The translations under genes and the position numbers were made by a program. A stretch of 64,000 nt of DNA from an uncultured Subdoligranulum sp. (GTDB taxonomy: Bacteria; Bacillota; Clostridia; Oscillospirales; Ruminococcaceae). Shown here piece after piece: positions 36,126 to 44,026 of this stretch; position 1 is the stretch's first letter, and each line of letters begins with the position of its first letter. The stretch is taken from the NCBI RefSeq assembly GCF_963931595.1, contig NZ_OZ007030.1:1852481-1916480 (forward strand). Reading direction: 5' to 3'. Under the pieces are notes generated by a model that searched no databases, was not told the DNA's origin, and saw nothing but the letters and a program-made list of their open reading frames with translations.

Positions 36126-37810
36126 GCAGTGATCTCCTTTCCCCGGTGGGGTCTGCCCCACGCCGCCACCGACACAAAGGCATAGAGCAAAAACAGCGGA
36201 TGCACCGTGGCCAGATACATGGTGCTGGTGCCGATGCCGAAGCTGGAAACCTCCACAAAGGCAATCATGGCGCAGCGCAGCAGCGCTATGCCCAGGATGC
36301 CCAGAAGCAGCAGCCAGGGCATCACTTTGTGGGCAGCGGGGTCGTGCAGCACCCGGGGCAGCGCCCCGAAATGGCAGACCAGTCCCGCCAGCAGCGCCAG
36401 CCACAGCAGCGCCCGGTAGACCCAGGCGATGGCCTCCATGCAGGCAAAGGCCAGCTTCTGCCAGGGGCCGTAGTAGGGGGTGTCCTTGCCCGCCTCGGCA
36501 GCATTGTTGAAGCCGCAGTGCAGGTAGTCCGACCACCGGGCGATATCCTCCTCGGTGCCGATGGACCGCAGCGTCTCGTAAGGGGCGCAGTCCGCAAAGG
36601 TCACCACATGGACGATGCCGCGCACCGTCTCGGCCAGGGTGGGCGCCACGTAGGACGCCTTGATGGGCTGGCTGGTGGCCGCCCGACGGCCGGTGCGGCT
36701 GGGCAGCGTGCCGTCGTCGCAGGCCGCGTTGATGGCATCGGCCACCTGCTGCCAGTAGGCTGCCGCCTTCTGGGGTGTGTCGTAGATGCCCTCATACTGG
36801 GCGGCGCGGCGGATGGCCCAGTAAAAGCTGCCCGCCCGGTAGTCGTCCAGCTGGGGGTCACGGAAATCGTTCTGCATCTGGGGGTCTTCCTCCAGCCAGT
36901 AGGCTAGCGGTTCCAGCTCCGGCACCGCCTCGTAGATTCTGGCCCGGGCATCGGCGGGCACCGAGAGCAGCGGTTCCTCGCTGTCGGTATCCACCCGCAT
37001 CATGGCGCCCATGGCCGCCGCAAAGGACCCCTCCGAGAAGTCCGAGAGAGCAAACACCCCGTAGTGGCTGTAATTGAGGGTACAGAAGGAGAGCACCGCC
37101 GCGGCCAGCACTCCGTAGGGCAGCAACTGTCCCAGGCAGCTGCGCCACCGGCGGGCGCGGACCAGCACCACCAGCATGATAAGGGTGGCCGCCACCGAAA
37201 AGGGCAGCAGGAACAACCCGGCGTCCTCCCGGTCCAGATAGGCGCAGCCCAGCCCCACCCCGGCTGCCAGCAGCCAGGGCCAGAGGCGGATCTTTTCATC
37301 GGCGGGCCGTACCATCCGCAGTGCCGCCCCCGCCATGCCGGCAAAGAATCCCAGGCAGAGGGCCGGGAAGATGTTGTCCCGGTAGACCCGCAGCGTGTAG
37401 GCCGCCCAGCTGGAAGGCAGGAAGGCCAGCAACGCAAACAAGGCCAGCGTATAGAGGCGGGCCGCCTGTTTTTGGCGCCACAGCGGCGAAAAGGCGAAGG
37501 CCGCCAGCAGCGACGCGGCGCACCACAGCCCTGCCCCCGCCACCAGGTAGGGCAGGTGCAGCGCATGAAGCAATGCCGCCCACACCGGGAAGAACATGGC
37601 CTTGGAGAGGGTGAGATAGTCGTAGGAACCCAGCCACTCCCCTGCCGAGACGGCGTTGGCCGCGCGGAACATCAGTTCATCGTCCAGCGGGGCGCCGCCC
37701 ACCCAAGTATATGCCTGCTGAAAGCCGGTGAGTGTGCAGCGCAAACACACCAGCAGTGCGACGCACAGCCAGAAGGCGCGGGGGCTCAGTTGCAGGGGTC
37801 GTTTCTTCAT
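36122..37810 (-). CDS. Multi-spanning membrane protein of the glycan cluster
   Basis: A 562-residue protein with a basic N-terminus and about ten helices. The first loop holds APLDDELMFRAAN, an acidic patch as in GT-C enzymes, and a soluble stretch of about 150 residues follows in the second half. ATG 37810 overlaps the upstream GT2 stop (ATGA). A role as membrane glycosyltransferase or ligase is inferred from topology and neighbours. Confidence 0.75.
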   Translation of the reverse strand: MKKRPLQLSPRAFWLCVALLVCLRCTLTGFQQAYTWVGGAPLDDELMFRAANAVSAGEWLGSYDYLTLSKAMFFPVWAALLHALHLPYLVAGAGLWCAASLLAAFAFSPLWRQKQAARLYTLALFALLAFLPSSWAAYTLRVYRDNIFPALCLGFFAGMAGAALRMVRPADEKIRLWPWLLAAGVGLGCAYLDREDAGLFLLPFSVAATLIMLVVLVRARRWRSCLGQLLPYGVLAAAVLSFCTLNYSHYGVFALSDFSEGSFAAAMGAMMRVDTDSEEPLLSVPADARARIYEAVPELEPLAYWLEEDPQMQNDFRDPQLDDYRAGSFYWAIRRAAQYEGIYDTPQKAAAYWQQVADAINAACDDGTLPSRTGRRAATSQPIKASYVAPTLAETVRGIVHVVTFADCAPYETLRSIGTEEDIARWSDYLHCGFNNAAEAGKDTPYYGPWQKLAFACMEAIAWVYRALLWLALLAGLVCHFGALPRVLHDPAAHKVMPWLLLLGILGIALLRCAMIAFVEVSSFGIGTSTMYLATVHPLFLLYAFVSVAAWGRPHRGKEITA

Positions 37811-38721
37811 TTTTGCAGCTTCTCGATGCTTTCCACAAGGTATTTCTGCTGTTGGAAGGTCAGGTCCAGCAGCAGGGAGAGATACTTGACCACGATGGTC
37901 AGCACGGCGAACAGACCGGCAAACCCCACCGTGATGACGAACATGGTGGTGGTCCAGCCGGCCACCGGGTGGCCGGTGAAGAAGATCACCAGGGTATACA
38001 GCAGTTCGGCCAGCGCCAGCACCAGCATGCACAGCGTAATGCCCATGCTGGCCCTGAAGCCCGCGTCGGTGTAGAGGGCCAGGCTGTCCAGGGCCAGCCG
38101 GAACCGGCCGGGATGCTTTTCGGTCATCCGGCCGTCAAACACCAGATCGGCCATTTTGAGACCGGAAGCCGCATAGGCCGCCTTACGGTAGGGCAGGTGA
38201 GCGCTGGTGGCGTGCACCCGATTGATGGCCCGACGGCTGACCAGCCGGAAGGCATCGGTGCGCAGCCGGTAGGGCGAATGGGAGTTGGCGTTGAAAATTT
38301 TGTAGAAGAGGCGGCTGGCGCCGCTGCGGGTGGCGCGCGGGCAGACCGACACGATGTCGTTGCCCTGCAGCGCCGTGCGGTAGGCCTCGAAGATGCAGCT
38401 GACCGGGTAGGGCATCCCGGTGGAGTCAAATTCATAGACATAGTCGCCGATGGCCGCATCCAGCCCGGCGTTCATGGCGTTTTCCAGCCCATGGTAGAGG
38501 CTCATGTGCACGATGGTCAGCGGTGCGGCCTGTTCCTTGCCCCAGGCGCGCAGGCTTTCCACCGTGTCGTCGCTGCAGGCGTCGTCCACCGCGATCAGCT
38601 CATACTGGGCAAAGTGGGCGTCCAGTTCCGCGGCCACCGCACGGCAGAATTCCGCGGCCCGGGCGCCGTCGTTGTGCAGATAGACGACAGCTGAAATGAA
38701 GTTTTTCTCTTTGGTATTCAC
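37807..38721 (-). CDS. Glycosyltransferase family 2 with C-terminal helices
   Basis: A 304-residue GT-A enzyme. AVVYLHNDG and VDDACSDDT are the GT2 nucleotide-binding blocks, but the usual DxD is replaced by FDSTGMP, so metal binding may differ. Two helices near 220–285 anchor it. The start is GTG 38721, overlapping the previous TGA as GTGA. It is embedded between a flavoprotein and a GT-C-like gene. Confidence 0.8.
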   Translation of the reverse strand: MNTKEKNFISAVVYLHNDGARAAEFCRAVAAELDAHFAQYELIAVDDACSDDTVESLRAWGKEQAAPLTIVHMSLYHGLENAMNAGLDAAIGDYVYEFDSTGMPYPVSCIFEAYRTALQGNDIVSVCPRATRSGASRLFYKIFNANSHSPYRLRTDAFRLVSRRAINRVHATSAHLPYRKAAYAASGLKMADLVFDGRMTEKHPGRFRLALDSLALYTDAGFRASMGITLCMLVLALAELLYTLVIFFTGHPVAGWTTTMFVITVGFAGLFAVLTIVVKYLSLLLDLTFQQQKYLVESIEKLQK

Positions 38722-39836
38722 AGTTCCAGCACCTCGTCCAAATCGTATACCGTGTTGATCTTGCCAGACAGCACACTGACCAGTTTGGGCTCCTCGCTCA
38801 TCACCCGGATCACCGTGGGCCGGGAGTCGTCGATCTCGCTGGCCTTCAGGATGGGCTTCATGCTGAACAGGCTGCTGTGGTAGGCAAAACCGTATTCCTC
38901 TTTCAGGTATTTCCGGGCCAGCTGGCTCATGTAGGGCCAGGCGCTCACCGGCTTGGCCGGGCACTCGTTACAGTTATAGAGGTTGCCCGGCCCACAGCGG
39001 CCGCCGCTCTGCTGCTGGCAGGGGAAGGTGGCCACACTATCATAGCTGGTCTCGTGGGGGGTGAAGGTCACGCTGGTCAGGCTGTGCAGCCCCGTCTGCC
39101 CGAAGGGCATCAGGCTGAAAAAGGGCCCGTCCATCACGGTGATGCCGGTGTGCTTCAGCCGCTCGTCCGCCGTGCAGAGGATGATCTCGCACTTTTCGTA
39201 CTTGATCTGGAAGGGCGGCAGCCCCAGCATGGCGTGCACATCGTTGACCCCCGCATAGGTGGCGTTGAGCAGATAGGGCGCCTCGGCGGTGATCTCCCCC
39301 GCCGTCACCCGCCACACCGAACCGGCCTGCTGGATGCGTTCCGGCTTGTGGCTGTACACCACTTCCACGTTGGGCAGCTTCGCCAGCTGTTCCAGAAACC
39401 ATTTTTTCAGCACCTGGGCGTCGTAGGTGTACTCGGTGGTCAGGAAGGCGCCGTCACAGAGGCCGGGGTTGAAGTATTTGGTGGGGGCCACGTCATCGCA
39501 GCGGATACCCGCCGCGGCGCAGAACCGGCGGAAGGCCTCCGCGTTGGTCCAGGAGAAGTGGGCGCTGGTGGCGTAGATCTGGTCAAACTCGGTGTGCAGG
39601 CAGAAGCCGTAGTCCCGGCAGAAGCGCTGAAAATAGTGGGCGCTCTTGATGGCCGTGGAGTAGCTGCGGGGATAGTGATATCCCATGTGCACACGGGCCT
39701 GGTTGATGTAGGTGGCCCGCATGAAGGGTGCGGGGTCCCGCTCCAGCACCAGCACCCGCTGGCCGGCAGCGCCGCATTTCTGCGCCGCGTACAGGCCGTA
39801 GAGGCCGGCGCCCAGGATGATCTTATCGTAGGTCAT
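38718..39836 (-). CDS. FAD-dependent oxidoreductase of the glycan cluster
   Basis: A 372-residue DAO-like flavoprotein. The FAD-binding LGAGLYGLYAA and an acidic end of the second strand (LERD) are clear. Near residue 280 is a cysteine cluster of spacing C-x7-C-x7-C-x2-C, unusual for this fold and possibly a metal or Fe-S site. It sits with GT2 genes and is co-translated with the next one. Oxidation or reduction of a sugar intermediate is an inference. Confidence 0.8.
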   Translation of the reverse strand: MTYDKIILGAGLYGLYAAQKCGAAGQRVLVLERDPAPFMRATYINQARVHMGYHYPRSYSTAIKSAHYFQRFCRDYGFCLHTEFDQIYATSAHFSWTNAEAFRRFCAAAGIRCDDVAPTKYFNPGLCDGAFLTTEYTYDAQVLKKWFLEQLAKLPNVEVVYSHKPERIQQAGSVWRVTAGEITAEAPYLLNATYAGVNDVHAMLGLPPFQIKYEKCEIILCTADERLKHTGITVMDGPFFSLMPFGQTGLHSLTSVTFTPHETSYDSVATFPCQQQSGGRCGPGNLYNCNECPAKPVSAWPYMSQLARKYLKEEYGFAYHSSLFSMKPILKASEIDDSRPTVIRVMSEEPKLVSVLSGKINTVYDLDEVLEL

Positions 39837-39974
39837 GCAAGATCCTTTCCGCTGCGCGGACCTTTGGGGATCCGACGCAGAACAACCGGTAGCAGTTCCG
39901 TCCGGGTAGGGTGGCTGATCAGGAAAAACGAACGGCTGTTTCCCTTTCGCCCCCCCGTCTTCCCTGACGGGATG

Positions 39975-40775
39975 TTACGGGTTGTACTTGCCCGCCATGG
40001 CGGCCAGCAGGATCTTCAAAAGATCGCTGTTGCCCTTGAAGCCGGTGATCTTGGTGGGCATTTTGCCGGTGGCGGGATAGGCCCGGGTCACCGGCACCTC
40101 GCAGGCGCGCAGCCCCAGCTGGGTGGCGCGGATGCTCAGGTAGGCCAGCAGCTCATACCCCTGGAAAACGTCCCGCAGCGGACGTACCTCGGGGTGGGTC
40201 AGGTATTCCCGGCTGTAGGCCCGATAGGCGTTGGTGGTATCGGTGAACCACTGGCGGGCCGCCAGGCTGACCAGCGGCGCGTGGATAAGCCGCACCGCCG
40301 CGTAGCGCACAAGGGGCGTGTTGATGGCATGCCCGCCCCGGCGGAACCGGCTGCCCTGGACCAGGTCGTACCCGGCCTGCAGTTTTTCGATGAAGCGGGG
40401 TACGTCCTCGATGGAGTCCTTGTTGTTGCCGTCGATGGTCAGCACCCCTTTATAGCCCCGGTTCAGCGCAAAATAGATGCCCATCCGCAGCTGGGCGCCC
40501 TGTTTGCCGGGGCCCGTCTTGGTGAGCAGCGTGTTCACGCCGTACAGCCCCAGCGTGTCCGGCTTCATGCTGCCGTCGGTGGAACCGCCGTCGCAGATCA
40601 CAATGTCGCACAGCTTGTCCACCCCGGCCCGCTGGGCACGGCCCAGTTCGGTCAGGATGCGGGCGCCTTCGTTGATGACGGGGATCAGCAGGCAGTAGTC
40701 GCTCCGCTTTGCCTCCAGTTCGGCGGCGCGGTAATCCGGCACGCCGGTGAGGTCATGGCGTTCATATTCGATCAT
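39975..40775 (-). CDS. Glycosyltransferase family 2
   Basis: A 266-residue GT-A enzyme with LLIPVINEG, CDGGSTDGS and LTIDGNNKD as nucleotide and metal motifs. No membrane helices are visible. The ATG overlaps the stop of the barrel gene upstream (ATGA). A gap of 138 nt to the next gene holds only a 6-bp hairpin (39954–39971) and no T-run. Confidence 0.88.
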   Translation of the reverse strand: MIEYERHDLTGVPDYRAAELEAKRSDYCLLIPVINEGARILTELGRAQRAGVDKLCDIVICDGGSTDGSMKPDTLGLYGVNTLLTKTGPGKQGAQLRMGIYFALNRGYKGVLTIDGNNKDSIEDVPRFIEKLQAGYDLVQGSRFRRGGHAINTPLVRYAAVRLIHAPLVSLAARQWFTDTTNAYRAYSREYLTHPEVRPLRDVFQGYELLAYLSIRATQLGLRACEVPVTRAYPATGKMPTKITGFKGNSDLLKILLAAMAGKYNP

Positions 40776-41560
40776 GCAAAAACCTCCGCAACGTAATCCA
40801 GCGTGCGCCGGACGGTGTCCAGGTCGGTGTTGGCCATCTCCACCGAGACATAGCCCCGGTAGCCCACGGCCCCCAGCAGCAGCGCCAGTTCCTTGTGTTC
40901 GGGGCGTTTCTGGATGGGAGCCAGGCCCGGCTCGCTGATATGCACATGGCTCACATACTGCAGGTCATTCACGAAGTCCTGCAGATGCTCCCCCTGGGCC
41001 AGCATGGTGGACAGGTCCAGATTCACGGCCAGGCCGGGATTGTCCAGCCGTTTGACCAGGGCAAAGGCCTCGGCCGTGCCGTTGAGATAGTTGGTGTAGA
41101 CCGGCGGGTTGGCCTCAATGGCCAGCCGCACGCCGTACCGCGCCGCCAGATTGCCCGCCTGCATAAAGAAGGATTCCGCCAGGGCATCGTCGGCGCCCAG
41201 CGGCCGCATCCGGTTCTTGGGGCAGCCGAAGACCAGCGACGGGCAGTTCAGGCTGTGGGCAAACTGGAACGCCCCCGCCGTGTAGTTCAGCAGCTCCTCG
41301 CTCTGGGCCGCATCAAAAATATTGCCCTGCTGCCCGTACCAGATACTCTGCAGGCTGGGCACCTCGAAGCCCCAGCGGTTTTTCAGGTAGCCGCCGAAGA
41401 GGAGGGCGGAGGTCAGGTTGTCGTAGGGCTGTGCCGGGAAAATCCGGGTGGGCGCAATCTCCAGGCCGGTGAACCCGGCCTGCTGCATCGCGGTGTAGAC
41501 CGCCTCATCGTCGTTTTTATGCCATGCAATGTTGGAGATGGCCAGCTTACATACGGGCAT
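40772..41560 (-). CDS. Sugar phosphate isomerase/epimerase-like TIM barrel
   Basis: A 262-residue member of the xylose-isomerase-like TIM-barrel superfamily. EIAPTRI, AIEANP, NLDLSTM and HVHISEPG give the pattern of metal-binding Glu, Asp, His and Glu residues. ATG 41560 follows AAAGGAG and overlaps the SDR gene end by 14 nt. It may interconvert a nucleotide-free sugar or inosose for the glycan; the substrate is unknown. Confidence 0.85.
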   Translation of the reverse strand: MPVCKLAISNIAWHKNDDEAVYTAMQQAGFTGLEIAPTRIFPAQPYDNLTSALLFGGYLKNRWGFEVPSLQSIWYGQQGNIFDAAQSEELLNYTAGAFQFAHSLNCPSLVFGCPKNRMRPLGADDALAESFFMQAGNLAARYGVRLAIEANPPVYTNYLNGTAEAFALVKRLDNPGLAVNLDLSTMLAQGEHLQDFVNDLQYVSHVHISEPGLAPIQKRPEHKELALLLGAVGYRGYVSVEMANTDLDTVRRTLDYVAEVFA

Positions 41561-42491
41561 CGTCCCGCTCCTTTCCCGGCTGCAAAAAGTTCCGTATATC
41601 GTCCAGTTCCTGCGCTTCGGTGCAAAGATAGTTTCCGCTGCCGCCCAGCAGCCCGGCGTACTTGCTGTGCAGGTCGTAGTCAAAGGGAGCCTTGGGCAGT
41701 TCGTTGTGCCAGTCGGTTTTGCCGGTCACCGCCGTGTACACCGTTTCTGCCGGGATGGGCGGTGTGCAGAGGTGCAGCAGCCGCAGCCCGGCCTCCCGGG
41801 CAGTGCAAATATCCTGCCACAGGCGGCCCAGGTTGTAGAACTGGTACCGGCTGCGGGAATCGGTGAAAGCCAGGGCATTGAAGTCGTTGCCCGCGAAGAA
41901 GGCCCGCAGTGCCCCGGCATCCACGGTGCCGTTAAGCTTGTAAAAGCCGTTGTCCGCCAGGGTGTAACCATCCCGCACCAGCGCCGATTTCCGGGAAAGT
42001 TCTTCGTACTTTTCCGGCTTGAGCATGGACGGCGTGATGGTACGCAGATCGTACAGGAAGTTTTTCTTGAGGCCTTTGCCGTAGAGGGCGGGCAGCCGCA
42101 CGATGAGGGCTTCAGGGAAATCCTCCCGCACCCAGCGCTCCAGCTGCAGCCGGTTGCGGCCGTAGGCCGAAAGGTTTTCGGTACCGGGTTCGTCGTCCTC
42201 GTTTTTGCCGCGGCTGTCGGCATAGACGGCGATGCTGGAGATGAGCACCAGCTCTTTCGGCGCGATGCGGCGCAGGTTTTCCCGGGCGGCGGCCATGACG
42301 GCCAGGTCCGCCTCGGGGTCGGCATTGGCCAGAAACATGGCCGCCGGCACCCCCGCATAGACACACAGGTCAGGTGCGGTGCCGTACCGGGCGGCCACAT
42401 CCTTGCTGTGGCACACCGCCGTAAAATCGTGGGCGGCCATCAGGTTGCCGCCCACAAAACCGGTGGAGCCCACCAGAAGATCGCTGCACAC
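41547..42491 (-). CDS. NAD-dependent epimerase/dehydratase-like (extended SDR)
   Basis: A 314-residue Rossmann protein beginning with VGSTGFVGGNL (GxxGxxG). The active-site block reads SSIAVYAD then SAYGRNR, so the usual YxxxK is YxxxR. The rest follows extended SDRs that act on nucleotide sugars. The start is GTG 42491, preceded by a consensus promoter. It opens the SDR–barrel–GT2 unit. Confidence 0.82.
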   Translation of the reverse strand: MCSDLLVGSTGFVGGNLMAAHDFTAVCHSKDVAARYGTAPDLCVYAGVPAAMFLANADPEADLAVMAAARENLRRIAPKELVLISSIAVYADSRGKNEDDEPGTENLSAYGRNRLQLERWVREDFPEALIVRLPALYGKGLKKNFLYDLRTITPSMLKPEKYEELSRKSALVRDGYTLADNGFYKLNGTVDAGALRAFFAGNDFNALAFTDSRSRYQFYNLGRLWQDICTAREAGLRLLHLCTPPIPAETVYTAVTGKTDWHNELPKAPFDYDLHSKYAGLLGGSGNYLCTEAQELDDIRNFLQPGKERDDARM

Positions 42492-42528
42492 ACACTTCGC
42501 CCCATTTCTACATATTCATACAGAATGC

Positions 42529-42557
42529 ATTATACCCGATTATCGTACAAAAAGCAA
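42529..42557 (-). promoter_or_regulatory. Promoter of the SDR–barrel–GT2 unit
   Basis: On the minus strand TTGCTT (42552–42557), 17 nt, TATAAT (42529–42534), 38 nt before the GTG start. The −35 is the tail of the hisH terminator. Confidence 0.78.
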
Positions 42558-42588
42558 CGCCCCGCGTTGTTTCCAACACGGGGCGAAG
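42548..42588 (-). terminator. Terminator after hisH
   Basis: 12-bp stem with one mismatch (42558–42569 with 42574–42585), tetraloop TTTC on the plus strand, then TTGCTTTTTT on the minus strand. Confidence 0.78.
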
Positions 42589-42590
42589 GC

Positions 42591-43238
42591 TTATTTTTGA
42601 CAAATGTTTATAAATTGACTGATGATCGACAGCCCCACCGGGCCGGATTTTTCGGGATGGAACTGGCACCCCACCACCGAACCGTGGGCCGCCACCGCAC
42701 AGACGTTCCGTCCGCCGTAGCGGGTATCGGCCAGGCGGTCCGCCTCATGGGCAGGCTTGGCCTCGTAGCTGTGGATGAAGTAGCACTCCTGGCCGGGAGT
42801 GACCCCCGCCAGCACGGTGCCGGCGAAGTCGGTATGGCCGCCCGCCGGGAGCAGCGGGTCCCAGCTGATGTGGGGCACCTTCTGAGGGTTTCCCTGCGCA
42901 TCGGTGTCGGGAATTTTTACCACCCGGCCGGGGATCAGGCCCAGGCCCGGGTAGGTGCCGAACTCTTCGGATTCATCAAAAAGCATCTGCATACCAAGGC
43001 AGATGCCCAGCAGCGGTGTTCCCTCCGCGGCCTTCTGGCGGATGACTTCCACCAGGCCCAGCCGTTCCAGGCCGGCCATGCCGTCCCGGAAGGCGCCCAC
43101 ACCGGGCAGTACCAGGGCTTCGGCGGCACGCACATCCGCCGCGCTGCTGGTCAGCAGCGTCTCGGCCCCGCAGTGGGCAAAGGCATTCTGCACGCTGCGC
43201 AGGTTGGACAGCCCGTAGTCAATTACCGTGACTTTCAT
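42591..43238 (-). CDS. hisH: HisH-like glutamine amidotransferase of sugar amidination
   Basis: A 215-residue class I glutaminase. The catalytic triad is present: Cys in GICLGMQ and the His and Glu in CQFHPEKSG. Glutaminases of this type pair with HisF to pass ammonia. No other histidine gene is present here, while two sugar amidotransferases are, so it probably feeds sugar amidination (as in the WbpG/HisH2/HisF2 systems), not histidine synthesis. It overlaps the HisF-like gene by 4 nt. Confidence 0.88.
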   Translation of the reverse strand: MKVTVIDYGLSNLRSVQNAFAHCGAETLLTSSAADVRAAEALVLPGVGAFRDGMAGLERLGLVEVIRQKAAEGTPLLGICLGMQMLFDESEEFGTYPGLGLIPGRVVKIPDTDAQGNPQKVPHISWDPLLPAGGHTDFAGTVLAGVTPGQECYFIHSYEAKPAHEADRLADTRYGGRNVCAVAAHGSVVGCQFHPEKSGPVGLSIISQFINICQK

Positions 43239-44002
43239 ACGCTGCGCACCTCCACGCCTCCGTCCCGGATCTCCTCTTTCAGTTCCGGGACGGTTTCCTT
43301 TTCATAATGCAGTACCGCCGCACACGCCACTGCATCGGCCCCCGCACGGGCCGCCTCCACGATGTCATCGCCGCAGCCCACACCGCCGCCGCAGATGACC
43401 GGGATATGCACCGCGCTGGTCACCGCCTGGATCAGGTCCAGGTCCATGCCGCGCTGGAGTCCTTCGTTGTCCACGCTCATGAGCAGGATCTCCCCTGCCC
43501 CCAGCGCCTCGCCGCGCTTGGCCCACTCCACCACGTCGTAACCCGAATGGGCACGGCCGTTGTCGTAGTAGGCCTCCCACTTGCCGGGCCAGGTCCGGCT
43601 GCGCTTGGCCTGGATGGACAGCACCATGCACTGGCTGCCGAAGGCCTCGGCGATCTCGGTGATGAGTTCGGGGCGCTTGATGGCCGCCGTGTTCACCGCC
43701 ACCTTGTCGGCGCCCATGGAGAGCAGGTGCCGCACGTCTTCCACGCTGCGCACGCCGCCGCCCACGCAGACCGGGATGAAGACATCATCCACCGTCTTGC
43801 GCACGATGTCGCTGAGGTTGTTGCGGTTGTACAGGCTGGCCACAATGTCGATGTAGAGCAGTTCATCGATGCCCTGCTCGTAGTAGCGCTTGGCGAACTG
43901 GTTGGGGTCGCCAAGCTTGCGCAGCCCTTCCATCTGGATGCCCTTGACCAGGTTGGTGTCTTTCACATCCAGCCGCGCGATCAGGCGTATTTTATCTGCC
44001 AT
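43235..44002 (-). CDS. HisF-like barrel of sugar amidination (WbuZ-type)
   Basis: A 255-residue TIM barrel of the HisF family. The first catalytic aspartate is kept (ARLDVKD), but the second, in the SIDxKR position of true HisF, is Gln (SIQAKR). Phosphate loops such as CVGGGVRS and CGGGVGCG remain. It therefore more likely acts as an ammonia channel and docking partner for an amidotransferase than as a cyclase (inference). Neighbours are the amidotransferase upstream and HisH downstream. Confidence 0.87.
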   Translation of the reverse strand: MADKIRLIARLDVKDTNLVKGIQMEGLRKLGDPNQFAKRYYEQGIDELLYIDIVASLYNRNNLSDIVRKTVDDVFIPVCVGGGVRSVEDVRHLLSMGADKVAVNTAAIKRPELITEIAEAFGSQCMVLSIQAKRSRTWPGKWEAYYDNGRAHSGYDVVEWAKRGEALGAGEILLMSVDNEGLQRGMDLDLIQAVTSAVHIPVICGGGVGCGDDIVEAARAGADAVACAAVLHYEKETVPELKEEIRDGGVEVRSV

Positions 44003-44026
44003 GTGTTTGCCTCCGATTGAAAGGGA

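Noticed and set aside
39837..39974. Possible terminator in the 138-nt gap
   Set aside because: A 6-bp hairpin exists but no T-run follows on the minus strand.
40772..41560. Calling the barrel protein an endonuclease IV
   Set aside because: It shares the fold, but position in a glycan cluster and the metal pattern fit sugar isomerase/epimerase relatives better.
42591..44002. Reading hisH and hisF as part of a histidine operon
   Set aside because: No other his gene is present, the HisF catalytic Asp is changed, and the partners are sugar amidotransferases.
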